From contig SJOL01000554.1 in NCBI GenBank assembly GCA_004794785.1, positions 213,422 to 277,421 of the forward strand: a stretch of DNA of 64,000 bases. The letters run 5' to 3'. Made by a program: the position numbers and the translations under genes. This stretch comes from Opisthorchis felineus (taxonomy: Eukaryota; Platyhelminthes; Trematoda; Opisthorchiida; Opisthorchiidae). The notes beneath the pieces were generated by a model. It was not told the DNA's origin. It ran no database searches and saw only the letters and a program-made list of their open reading frames with translations. Below, one piece after another: positions 36,596 through 48,093 of this stretch. Numbering within the stretch: the stretch's first letter is position 1; each line of letters opens with the position of its first letter.

Positions 36596-39310
36596 AACGG
36601 CTTATTGTTCAGACGTTTCCATTTCCGTATCTGTACCACTGTATGGATATTCTAAGTGTAATTTGTACATCTTCCCTCTAACAGACTAAACGACAAAAGC
36701 TAGTGGTTGCACCAGAAGCGCTGCCATCTACCTGTAGGGAATGCGGAGGATTTACTACTTCACTGGCCTACTTTCAGGATTACGATGCGACTTGGAGTTT
36801 TCCCCCAGCTACCTACACATACACTCTCTCTACAGCGTCTGCTTCAGGTGTTCAGTCGCAAACGGTCTAGATACTGTACTGTTTGTTACAAGCTGACACT
36901 GATGAGCAAATAAAGATGATTTCTAACGGAACACTGATGGTTATTGTTTGATTTTGAGTGAAGCTCAAATAGTTGAACGGCTCAGTACGAAGTTACCAGA
37001 GCTGTTTCCGCTACTAGTGCTTCGGAACTTATTGCATTTGAAGACCGCAATCAAGGGTCTGACAGCAATAGACACTCCAAAATTCGGGACCTATTGTTTA
37101 AATGCACATAATTACCTGGTGACATCTATCCAAACCAAGCAATCGAAAATAGCACGAGACCGAATCTCCCTCTCAGCTGGACACTGAGTGACAGATTTGT
37201 TTATCAAGTAACCTTTTACTCATATTCATCCCGAATTCTGCACTTGTGGGGAAATAGGTTCAAAGTACGAACACTTTGTGAAAAAGACCTTCAACTGAAC
37301 ACTAAGCATGCTTCAAACTTAGTTTCATTATTGTTGCTGGGGTTTAACACCAGGGTTAGTTTTCGTGATAGATCAGTAGCTGTAAGGAAGTATGATATCC
37401 GTGTTTGAGGGTGCATACCGGTTTTTATGGGTGCTAGGTACCTCTGAGGTTCATGTTAACTAGCGGATACCCGTATTGGCTACTGAAATACACACTGTCA
37501 TTGTTGAAGATTTGTCTAAGTGTCCGCAACGCGACAAAACCAGCCGTACGTGAGTGCCAAGATTAACTCGCAATTAACTCCGTCAGCTAGAAACGTGATT
37601 GCCATATGTGAGAGTGAAAACGAAAATTTAATTACCGATATTTTCAAATGACGTCTCCACGGCCCTGCCAGAAACGTTACAATTTCTGGCACACTTCTGA
37701 AAGGTGCTGTACTAATTTCACAGATTTCAGTGACTGGATCAAACGGTGTTATACCATCTTCAGTCAGGTGTTATGCGGTAAAGCGGACAAGGTATCCGTC
37801 GAACAGAGTGTTGCTCGAAAGAACAACCATAGTCCATTTAAGTTAACCTCTTACCCGCAGACATATACAACACGGATTTCTTTCTTGAATGACGATACGT
37901 GGCGGTTATGCGTAAAGGGTGATGAGGTCCTCCAACACTGGATAAAACCGCTAGGTTTCCTGATGGAATATGGCTGCACGACACAGGCTTGTCAGGATCT
38001 AGGCTAGTCTGGATCTTGATTGTACAAAGTTCTTCGAAAACCAAGCATTTCCCCTTCATTGGTTGGGAAATCATCGCTTGTGTCTAAGTCCTTTATCATG
38101 TGACTAATAATGATCAATTCATTCGAGTCTAGGTAACCTAGTTCCAGGTCTTTAGCTGAACCACACAGCTGGCAGATAAGCCCGACGCGAAGAGCGTTGC
38201 TGGGTAGAAAACAGACAGACAACCTGTGCACATGTCCTCGGGCCTGTCAGATGCGTCACGCGTCACCAATCACGTGTGCACCTGTTCACTGATTCGTCAC
38301 TTAGTTATTGATCGTTTTGGCCTTGGTTATTCACCCTTATATTCCTGTGTCACCTAAAGCAGTCGTTATATCATAACCTGGTGACTCACCAGCTCGTGCT
38401 CTCCTTAGCCGTTTGGGGCGACCTCGAAAAGCAGGTAGACTGACTTTTTTCAGCTCTTGAGGTTAAACGACAGTGCGGATTTCGATAAAATGCTCCGGTT
38501 GACCATTAGTTAACAGCATACTTCTTTAACCCTTTGTAACTCTCGATTGCCGGTTCTTTCTCTACAGACAGAGTATTGACTAAACCGTGCTTGTACGAAA
38601 TCGATGAAAGCCTGGACCAATGGGAATACTAATCATTCCATTCGAAACATTGAAGGTTGTAACGAACCATAGACTACAAAGAGGAACGATTCCAGTTCGT
38701 CAGAACTATTCACCAACTGCGCAGTCTACCAAAGCTCTCACATTTGCGGAGACACCTACATTAGCAGATCAGACCAACATGTCGGAGCGTCACGTTATCG
38801 CACACACATTGGAGTGCGTCCTTGAAGCGGAAGCACTCCTCACTCCAAGCGACCGATGGTCAACCAGTCATCCGGCATCTTCAGTAGCCAGCCGCTTCCT
38901 GCAGACTGGCCACCAAAGCTCCGCTTCGTGTACTGCTTTGTAATGGGAAAGCTGAACTACCGTCAGTCTGAGTCCTAACTCAGAAAAACTCACCAGCGAG
39001 CGCAATGTAAACGGAAGATTGTGAAGCAAAGCAGCTGTCTTTCGTTGTTTTTAATCATATGACGATGACGTTTAACTGGTGACTGTCCATGTGTTCCACA
39101 TTGCTACCAATGCCTTCCTATATATGAGCCGTATGTTTTAGTTCTCGCGGCTGAGAAGAGAAACGGCAACCCCAATAACGGGGTCGCTGAGTTTTTCGGT
39201 TCAGCATAGCCACTCTAACGTTCTCGCAGTTGTGGCTGAGCACCATATTGGCCAGTGGTGCGGGAACGGCGGTTGGCTGCGTCCATGACGTCCGGTTAAG
39301 GTGCGTCATC
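36596..39310. other. no recognised gene
   Basis: Unassigned frames of 119 codons (37648) and 107 codons (38620). The latter is rich in Ser, Thr and Ala and lacks a known domain. Confidence 0.5.
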
Positions 39311-39492
39311 GTTCAGCTCTAATACTCTTCCGGTGTCTAGATGCCATGCCACCCGAAGTAAGCTCGAGGGTTAAGATACTGCCAGCTTGCTCAAGCCTAG
39401 GCAGGAGCGGTCGAAATGCCCTGGGTTGGGTTCGAACTATGGACCTTCCGGTCAGTAAGTTCGCGCCCTAACCACTTAGCTATGTCAAGCCC
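39311..39492 (-). mobile_element. SINE-1 copy
   Basis: Minus strand; head GACATAGCTAAGTGGTTAGG, B box GTTCGAACCCAA, body with AGGCTTGAGCAAGC. No target-site duplication was established. Confidence 0.85.
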
Positions 39493-40974
39493 AGTTGCGA
39501 GATGTTACAAGCTCAAAGTAATTTACCAGTCACAGCGTAAAACACCCAATCTGCACGACACTGCTCTATGAGGGGATAGTTTTTGTTCAGTCCCAAGGAA
39601 GTCGGACAGTTTGAATCAACAGTTTTTGCGCAACCGATATGAGATGTGTTCCAAGATCCTTTGAGAAGGACATTGAATTTCCTTGTCGATATAAGTGTCA
39701 CCGCAACTGCTGTCTTGAGACATAATCTTGTATAGATAAGTCTAACATCGCCTGACGTTGTATAAGTTTAGGAGACTGCGCCTGAATCCGTACTATCAAC
39801 CAGAGTGGTTGATGAGCGGAGAAGTTTGCCGGACGAGGTTGAGTATGTGAGCACAGAGCTGAATTTTAGAAACAGATTGGACAAATTTCTGGCGGATGGG
39901 TGCTGTTGTTTATGAATGTCAACAGAGTCGACCTATCCGAAATACCTTCATTTTGGTTGATTGGGAAGTGGTGGAACTTTCACCGGACAACCCTCTATCT
40001 GGGCTGACTGACTGGTTCTGTGAAACAGCGTTTTGCCAGAGTATTACTTGAAGACCAGCCGGGAAAAAGTACTGAAACGAAGATACTGACTAGTCTACGT
40101 AGCCTACGTAACTAACCTATCACTCGGACGAAGAAAGACTAAACTGCTGTTTGTTTCATTCTCTCGGGATACAAACAACTTAAGGAAAATACTGTTAAGA
40201 ATCACAAAAAACTTGACTGAAATGATGGTCAGAGATAAAAAAAATCGAAACTTGTCGCTTGTACAGAGATGCACTTGAAATAGCATCACAGACTCGCGCT
40301 TCTGTTTTAGCTAGACAAATATCAGCTAGAGTTGGAACGAATGGATTACCCATTGTGGCGCCGTTCACCATCCCATAAGGAGTTTCCTCATATTCAAAAC
40401 GATGTTTTACCTAGAGAACAAAAGATTTTTCAGCAATGCAGTGGTGTTACATACAGACTATTTGCAGTGATGTTCGAATTAGCGAATTTCACTTGGTTCT
40501 TGGAGAAGAACTCGGTTTTTGTGAGTGGCGCTCTTCAGATGAGGTTAATGGTTCATACTCTGGTCGGCACTCTAATGGGATGATGGATGAAGTCGCCACT
40601 TCCTGCATATTTTTCAGTTTTTGCTTTTATTTAGCCTGATAATAGTTGAAAGTTTCGGCCGCATTCAGAAAAGATCAGCAGGGTTTAGGGGTCTCGAAAC
40701 CGGAAATTCGAAAACTCATTTTCGCGCACAAAACTTCAGGTCTAACGCCTCAGTTGTGTTAATCTTATGCTCTTGATATTGGTCCGCGTTCGCTAACCAT
40801 CAATTCATCCATATCATTCATCGAAACCTTATTTACCAACATAAGAAAAATTTACAAACAATCTGAGTGCACCCCGTTAATTCTTCAGGCAATCACACTA
40901 GAGGTGAAACCACAGAATACGTACGCACCAGCCAATCAGGTTGGAGATGAAGGTGCAAACAGCATGATCCAGTA
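39493..40974. other. no recognised gene
   Basis: Only short frames; no repeat copy recognised before the hammerhead unit at 40975. Confidence 0.5.
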
Positions 40975-41200
40975 TACACGCAATACACTACTCATAAGGT
41001 TGCTGAAAATTCTTCGACAACCCACGACCGGTTTCGCCTTTCTTGGGGCTCATCAGGTAGGTGCGGTCCCCGAGTTTCCGTCAACCTTATGTTCTACTTG
41101 AAACAAAATTGCACGAAATTACCTTAGAAGCCTCATAAACGAGAGATTCAGCTGGGTTCCAGGTGAGTCTCTAGCAAACCAAATTTGTTTGCAAATGAGC
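40975..41200. repeat. hammerhead repeat family: copy with inverted tail
   Basis: The head (from CTACTCATAAGG at 40989 to about 41130) contains the 41020-41062 ribozyme on the minus strand. It is followed directly by the family's tail in reverse orientation (41137-41200, ACGAGAGATTCAGCTGG...). The head and the tail therefore point at each other, a foldback arrangement. Confidence 0.82.
41020..41062 (-). ncRNA. hammerhead ribozyme motif, type I, best preserved copy
   Basis: On the minus strand: stem I 5' arm ACCUAC (41062-41057), core CUGAUGA (41056-41050), a short stem II with a GCC/GGC base, core GAAA (41035-41032), a palindromic ACCGGU (41032-41027), cleavage base C at 41026, then the stem I 3' arm GUGGGU (41025-41020), which pairs with ACCUAC through six pairs including one G-U. 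All conserved core bases are present. Stem III is nearly absent in the monomer but self-complementary, as known for hammerheads of Penelope-like elements and metazoan retrozymes, which act as dimers. Activity is inferred, not shown. Confidence 0.85.
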
Positions 41201-41614
41201 ATGATCCAGTCTTGATTCGGCTGCCAGTGCAGTGTTGACAAAAAACAAACCAATTTGTTTTGCTACGGCAGATATTCGATTAGAAAACCTGTGCTCATGT
41301 AGGACAAGCAAAATAAAGATTAACATAATTGAATGAGCGGAATCGATACAAAAGTAACCAAAACGATGCGGAAAACACAAATCAGGCAATGGGGAACAGC
41401 CAAATAGGCCACTGTATAACCAATTCGAAAAGCTTTGAGATAAATGTTTAATCAGAGGCAGCCCATAGTCGAGTGTTTCAAGGAAGAGAGTGATGTTCTC
41501 CCGTATCAGGTCAACAATCTGGTTTAGACGCTTGGTTGAAACCGGAATGAAGGCCAGAAACGGATGAAGGGATGGGAAAACCCTTTCGTGGTTTTTTATT
41601 TGGCAAAACAACAA
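41171..41614 (-). other. unidentified 147-codon open frame
   Basis: One of the longest frames in the window. It reads a hydrophobic-rich protein with no family I recognise. Its 3' end overlaps the inverted hammerhead tail, so it is at least partly repeat sequence. No splice or start context supports it. Confidence 0.2.
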
Positions 41615-43911
41615 AAACTTTCGTGAGGGCCCCCTGTTCTAGATAACAACTAAATTGGAGTGCTGTTTACAGGAAACCTCCTGTTAGGCAAACGTCAAAA
41701 GAAGAGGCAGTTTCGGCAATTTCCAACACTTCTTCCACTCACCCTTATAAGAGACATTTAGAAGAAATCTCGACCCAGGAAACATCTGCGATTAAACGTT
41801 TTGTAGCGGTCATTCTCGCTCCTGACAAAGTCGTTCAGCAGTCCAGCAGGAATCTGTTCCGATGTGCTCTATTGCTGGTTGTGATGTCCAAAAAGCGGGA
41901 CCAAAACGGACCAGACAAAGACGTACTGCATCGCGAAATTGACACATGAAAGCACAGTAGTGCGATTCAAATTACTATGAAAATCACCGAATCACGTGGA
42001 GGGAACACAGATGTCTGCTGGAATGACCTTGACCAAGCATGAACAAGTACCACACGTACTGATCAGTGAACCAGCCTGAGGCGTCACCAGGTGAATCGTG
42101 TTTAGGCCGGAGAATTTATGCAGGGCAATATTTGTGTGAATCCTTTTCAACAGAATCGCTCAAGTCTAAACGAAACAATCGACGCACAACTGTGACCTTG
42201 ACTTCATGTTGCTTGTTAGGCTAAGGGAAATAGGCTGAGTTCTGTTCATTCGGAACATGTCGGGACAAATGGAGTAAAAGTTAGCATGTTATTGGGTGCA
42301 GCTCAATTCGGTCTGTAATAGGGCTGTAGAAGAGATTCACTGATGACATCGCCACGGCTGTTTGTCTTTTTTTTGCGGGAAGATCGGTCGCAGAGAACAA
42401 ACGAAACTTTGTGAATTCATACGTCGATACGTATGTCGTACAGTTCGAAACAAGGAATAATGAAGTGAAACCGTATGTTTCCACCATGCAAGAAAATCCT
42501 GGTTTGTCCGACCTGAAGAAAAGCGAACGAAGTTGTACATGACTGAATATCTTGCCCTGGATTATTGACAATAAAATCAATTTCACCTCCGATCTTACGG
42601 TGGTGAAAAGTTTCCATATCCTACTTGTTTGAATTGAGATGAAATTCCTCAAGGTTAGGCACATTTGAGGTGCGCCTGACTGGTTAATTTAATCAAGGCG
42701 AGGGTCCTTTAATGAATTTGTGAAACGTATTTGAGGTTGAGCAGCCATTGCTCAGCACACCAGCAAACATTGAGCGCAATATTATATATAAAAAAAATCA
42801 CTATTCAGAAAGAGCTGTAATTTCCATTTTTTAAGCACACCAGGAGAAACGCGTGGCAATTCAGCGTGACACTTTTCAGTGTATCTACGAAAAGCGGTTT
42901 TATGAAGTCCGTACTCTCTACTGCATGGCTCTCCGAGAAAAACTGGCGATAAAAGACGATTTCTAGCTCTGTCATAGCAGCTCACTCAACTAATGGACAA
43001 AGTCCCATGGCCAGAACCGGAAACATATATTCTGTTTCATTGTACGCAAGACAGGATATTTTCGTCTTGCAAAGTATGCACGTTTCATCGACTAGTCACC
43101 TAGCGTGGATTCGACTAGCCGGTACAAATTATGAATACATGTGAAAACACAGAACTAGTGAGAGGGAAGACACAGAGAGTGTCACTTGTTCCCAGTCAAG
43201 TGTTTAGTAAAACATATACACCTTTGGCTGTCAAGTCCCAACTGGAGTTGACCGACCAACTGAGTCGTTCTGACATGGCCGCCAGGCGAATTCAACAGGA
43301 ATGTTCTAGCTACCGTTGTCTGTTTGCACAGACAGGGAACGCTCATCCAGACATCAACTGGCTCAGTGGCTCCCAATACGCCAGTCCGCGTTGCCTTAGA
43401 AGGGCGGGATGCGGCTGTGTGCACCATTCTGAAGGATTTGTTGGTACCTACCATGAGACCCGCGTCCAGGAGGTGGGCAAAACCGAATGATCCTATACCA
43501 CCGGGATGTCGTTAACGAATATGGACTGAACGCTTACGGACGGTGTTCTTGTAAAATGAAGAGATCATGCCAGCATAAGTCTTGAAAGTTGGGACATTTT
43601 CATCGACCTTAGTGTCTGACATTCTGTTTCAAGGGGTCACCAGAGGATTACTGATCAGTGCGCAAGGAACTTCAAGTACACATACAATCTCACACTGTGG
43701 TCTCTCTAAGGTGTAAAAACTGGTGTATCATTAGTTTCGCCACGAGATATGTATAATATTTCATACCATGATATTGCTAAGCGGTTGCGATGCTCTAGAA
43801 CCTGTTCGAGCCTTATTGGTAAGGCGTGACGATTTGAATTCATTAGCCAAGGTATGGATGTGAAAATTTCGGACAGGTGGTTGCAGGATTTGTAGGTTTC
43901 ACGTTCACACC
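41615..43911. other. no recognised gene
   Basis: Unassigned frames at 42281-42664 (minus) and 43131-43490 (plus). The latter precedes the Penelope remnant but could not be linked to it. Confidence 0.45.
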
Positions 43912-44112
43912 ACTCTCGTTTGAACAATCATCCTCCTGTCCTGGCGCAATTGTCCTGGTGAGTCCACATCAAAAGGCGGAAGCATTGAACTCGAGTTTCG
44001 CTCTTATTAGACCTCGTCGGCTGTGCATATCCTTGGTCGTGCGGGTTTTCGAACTCCGGACACCTGACATGTGATGCGAGCGTGTTTTCACTGCTACACA
44101 GGTGCATGCTAG
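43912..44112 (-). mobile_element. SINE-3 copy upstream of the Penelope remnant
   Basis: Minus strand; CAATTGTCCTGGTGAGTCC, AACTCGAGTTTCGCTCTTAT and the GTTTTCGAACTCCGG box. The tRNA-like head ends near 44105. Confidence 0.76.
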
Positions 44113-44239
44113 TCGCACTAGAATTACCACGTCTGAGCAGTCGAAAGTTTTCGAACTTGAGTGATCCCATCCCTACATGTGACTTAACTTTTTACCGACG
44201 CACTTTCATTGGGGACTGTGCAGTACACACCAGGTGTCA

Positions 44240-45330
44240 TTAAACTTCATCTCCAGGCAGGTTAAACGAACCAATGGTAAATCGTACGCAGGATGTACCA
44301 TTCGACGAGTTTTGCCATCAACTGGACGGAGTAGCAATCGGTTCTCCTCTGGGACCCCGTCTGACTTTTATGGCATGCATACAAATAATAATGATAATAA
44401 TAACCATTCAGCTGTAACACTCTTTTGGTGTACAGCTGCCATGCCACACGAAGGAAGCACGAGGGCTGCCCAAGCCTAGATAGGAGCAGTCGAGATGCAG
44501 AGGTTGGGCTCGAACCATGGGCCTTCTGGTCGGTAAGTTCGCGCCTTAACCTCTGAGATATTACGAGTCATAGATACAGACGGTAATTTGGTTATATGTA
44601 ACGTTGCTGTTGATTCTATGTCATTTCTGAACAATTGCAACAAGACGTGTTAGTGAATTTCACTTCAATGTGCGGGTGAACGAGAAAGCGTACAGACGTT
44701 CCCGGGCGGGGCTTTGACCAGACGAAAGGAAGAGCGGATGCGACACAGCTTTTCGGCAAACGAACGTGAACTGGCCAGTATATGAATTTCCCCAGCTTCG
44801 TGGTACCTAAACTGAACCAGACCTTGGTCCAATGTAACTTTGACATATTCAAGATGATTTGCTCGAATGGGGCTGTAGAAGAGGATCTGGAGGTCTTTAC
44901 AAACATACCTAGAAATATCCAGAAAGAGGTTTCAAAACAATTCAATCTGTCCTGACACACTTGTTTTTCAATCCAATCTAGCCAGCGAAGTAATTGGTAA
45001 GAGGATTCAGACAAAAGAAACTTTGAAAGAAAACTACTTACAAGCCGTCCACCAGTCAGACAAGAAGTGAAACACAGACAACTTGGTCAAACCGCATCGA
45101 TGTGTCTGCATTGATTTACCGCTTCTTGTGGAGCAAAACATGTATCGGGGAGACGTCTCCTAACTAGTTTCCAGAAAGGAGAACAACGTTCAATTATCAA
45201 CTTGGTCTTATCCCATTTGCTAGACACCAAGTGGACACCAAGTGGATGATGCAACAACTCTCATACCCATGTAAATTTTATAGCACCCAAAGTCTGAGAC
45301 TGCAAAAGAGATACAGAGAAGTTACGCTTC
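44240..45330 (+). pseudogene. Penelope-like element remnant, interrupted by SINE-1
   Basis: From about 44265 the + strand reads QDVPFDEFCHQLDGVAIGSPLGP, the canonical Penelope RT motif. It is cut at about 44384 by a SINE-1 copy in opposite orientation. Beyond it (44620-44970), frames read ALTRRKEERMRHS, then GQYMNFPSFVVPKLNQTLV and NGAVEEDLEVFTNI. Further on, RFLWSKTCIGETSP and INLVLSHLLDT resemble the GIY-YIG and downstream region. Stops and frameshifts are frequent. The hammerhead repeat family begins immediately after it at 45338, which suggests the two belonged to one element. Confidence 0.74.
44384..44573 (-). mobile_element. SINE-1 copy inside the Penelope-like remnant, ATT-type tail
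   Basis: Minus-strand SINE-1 whose 3' tail is GGTTATTATTATCATTATTA. It breaks the RT frame shortly after GSPLGP. Clear target-site duplications were not found. Because it interrupts the element, it is younger than the Penelope insertion. Confidence 0.85.
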
Positions 45331-45337
45331 ACTCAGT

Positions 45338-45500
45338 AAGTGAATCTCTCGTTTGTACTAATCTCAAATGAATGCGCTGCAAAAAGGCTACCTCATCTTT
45401 CAGTCGGTAGGATATTTGAGATATCGAAGTATACTCTCTTAAAGGAGCCCTATTCACAGTGTTGTAAAGAATTTTCAGAAACTTATGGGTAGTTTCCTCT
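45338..45500. repeat. hammerhead repeat family: tail plus inverted head end, next to Penelope remnant
   Basis: The tail (GAATCTCTCGTTTGTA to GATATTTGAGATATCG) spans 45338-45436; the inverted head end (TTTTCAG...CTTATGGGTAGT) lies near 45470-45497. It starts within a few bases of the end of the Penelope-like coding remnant. Confidence 0.7.
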
Positions 45501-46130
45501 AGGTAAATTGTCTCACTTTCACCGAGATGTTTCTGGTCAGGAATCCTCAAACGTATCCAACCCTGTCGAATTTGACCAGACCCATTAATGGTCGTTATGA
45601 ATTAGTTTTACCGCACTGTGCACGAAAAATGTCAAACTTTGTATTGTTTGGAAATATTCGTTGTACGGAAAACAATTAGACAGCAGTTCCATTCTTCATT
45701 GACAGACCTACATTGCGGTTTCGATTAAACGAAAGAGATCATCGCCACCTACTGGCCGTGTAGAAACCGTGCAATGATTCCACCTGCCAAAGTCCGGTCC
45801 ACCGAGGGAGACGAGATTAGGAGCATTAGTTGGATCCGCAGTATTGCGTCACGAATGTGTTTGTTATGCTAGAAACCTTACCTCCGAGTATTTTGTGGCA
45901 TAGCGGTTTAGAGGTTGCCGCCGATGGCAAGTCTGTGTTGACGGTCGGAACTTTATAGTAGACCTACATTACGTTTACTCAGTACCGAAAAAAAGAAACT
46001 GTCCGGAGGCGAGCTGCCCTAAATAAACAACCTTCGAGTCGATCGGACGGATGTGCCGCGAGCCGGCTACGGACCATACAAAGGCATGCATTGATTAGTC
46101 AGAATCTAAGCCAATCAGGACCGAGCATCC

Positions 46131-46855
46131 TAGCACGGTGCATCTCGCACCGTCACGATTGTTAGTTGTCTTCCAGACGGTTGTATGATGTTCCATGCGA
46201 CGTGGTTCTATAGTGAGGCCACAACCTGCTGTCCGAAGTTGATTCGCTTGCACAAGACCGCAGCTGGGATCTGACGCAAACCGTGTGCCTGACGTATTAG
46301 TTGGCCCGGCATCTACAAAGGACAGCGTCCACCATATTCTCGAATCAGCCATCTGGTCTTCATGTGACTGCTTTGGTGTCCATTATGTTGTTCACAGGGA
46401 CAACACATCCTGACGATCTTGTGGTCGCTACAGATACAGCCAAACCGGAGAATAGTGGGAGCATACAAGACACATCGGTTATTCAGCTCGTGACGTCTGA
46501 CGCCGGTAGCTCTCTCAATTCAGTCAGCCTCGGTGAATCCTGCGGACAGCCTGCAGCGTTGCACCCGCGGTCTGCACCCTTCAATACACAGTCCAGTAAT
46601 CAGGCTGCGTTCCACTGCTATCCACAAATTCAAGGCGGACAGACCGGCAGACCGGACACCACGGCAATTACATGAAGGCCAGATACTGATTCACATCAGG
46701 CACACGGTGCACGTCAGATCCAAGGCGCGGCCGCCTCAAGCGAGTCAGCTTCGGATAGCAGATTGTGGCCCCACAATGGAACCACGTCGCAAGGAGTATC
46801 GTACAAACGTGTGCAAGACACAACAGAAACAACGTTGTCTGTCAGATGGTACTGG
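46131..46855. repeat. inverted repeat with two ~165-bp arms and ~400-bp spacer
   Basis: The minus strand of 46295-46131 resembles the + strand of 46693-46855 throughout, from TCAGGCACACGG to the AACGT/AATCG end. Translations of both arms share QLR.A.CG.T.EPRR. This may be the ends of an unidentified foldback element. The spacer carries part of an unidentified open frame (46301-46675). Confidence 0.72.
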
Positions 46856-47384
46856 TGAGTAAGGTCTGTATCGTTTGTGTTCTCAGTCCGACTAATATTG
46901 GTCGCGAACTACTCGCTCCTACTCACTGGTGGCGCAGTCCGATTGGAAGAATCAAGGCACCCACCAGTGACAATTCAATTAACTGAACTCTAGCAGATTG
47001 ATGTTTACGTGAATGGGCGGTAACAACAATCGAATCTTGGATGGGCCAGCATATCTTCCCTGGGCGATAATCGGCCGTCCTTAACTTGATGAATCAACAG
47101 ACCGAGTGACCAGGCACTATGTTTTACTTGCCATAGACCGGGAATTTATGCACTGTGACGTTTCAGGGCCTTCGGTAGCTGACCAGCCACAATTTGAATG
47201 AATAGCTTACAGCTACTTTCGTATGTTTTATTGTAATACAATGGATGTAGTTAGTCAGGGGAGAGCAAGCAGTTGTCATGATACGTTAGCTTGTTGCCAG
47301 TGATATACAGGTCTCGTTACCAGGTAATACAATGAAGTTCCCAAGGCCGTTAATGCCTAGGTGAAGAGGGCATACGGTTAACGA

Positions 47385-47800
47385 AATACACTCATTTGCA
47401 TACCAATTTGGTTTTGACGCGAGACTCACCTGGAACCCAGCTGAATCTCTCGTTTATGATGTGTCTAAGCAACTGAATGTGCTGTACCAGGCCGCCTCAT
47501 GTTTCAGTTGTTACGATATTCGAGATATCGCGATACATTGTATAGACGTAATACGCTACTCATAAAGTTGCTGAAAACTCTTCGACAGTCCACGACCGGT
47601 TTCGCCCTTCTTGAGGCTCATCAGGTAGGGGCAGTCCCCGAGTTTTCGTCGAAACCAAATTGGTATGCAAATGAGTGTACTTAGCTCATTTCGTGCAATT
47701 TGGGTTCAAGTAGAACATAAGGTTGATGAGCCCAAAAAGGGGTGAAACCGGTCGTGGGCTGTCGAGGAGTTTTCAGCAACCTTATGAGTAGTGTATTAGG
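47385..47800. repeat. hammerhead repeat family: tail, head and inverted copy
   Basis: The order is tail (47385-47540), head with intact hammerhead (47541-47648), then an inverted unit (47648-47800). The inverted unit ends in TTATGAGTAGTGT, and its hammerhead reads on the + strand but is damaged (UUGAUGAG, stem I arm deleted). The tail-to-head join shows that units existed head-to-tail. Confidence 0.84.
47588..47630 (-). ncRNA. hammerhead ribozyme motif, second preserved copy
   Basis: Minus strand: CUGAUGA (47624-47618), stem II GCCU/GGGC, GAAA (47603-47600), ACCGGU then C at 47594, and GUGG pairing with CUAC as stem I. Stem II is longer than in the 41 kb copy and stem I is shorter (about 4 pairs). 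The core is intact. Confidence 0.82.
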
Positions 47801-47910
47801 GCACACTATTCTTTGGCAAACAGAGCACATAACAAAATAGTATAACCGCTGAAGTGCCATCAACCTGTCGAGTTTTTTCCCAAGCTAGTATAGCGAGTCA
47901 CCTCTACGGC

Positions 47911-48093
47911 ACTATTAACCATTCAGCTGTAACACCCTTTCGGTTCCCAGCTGCCATGCCACCCGAAGGAAGCATGAGGGCTGAGATACTGACAGGTGGT
48001 CCAACTCTAGACAGGAGCAGTCGAGATGCAGAGGTTGTGTTCCGACAACGGTCCGTAGGTTCGAGCCTTAACTACTAAGCTATCTCGAGCTCG
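47911..48093 (-). mobile_element. SINE-1 copy
   Basis: Minus strand, head CGAGATAGCTTAGTAG, with a damaged B box. It lies about 110 bp beyond a hammerhead repeat cluster. Confidence 0.82.
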
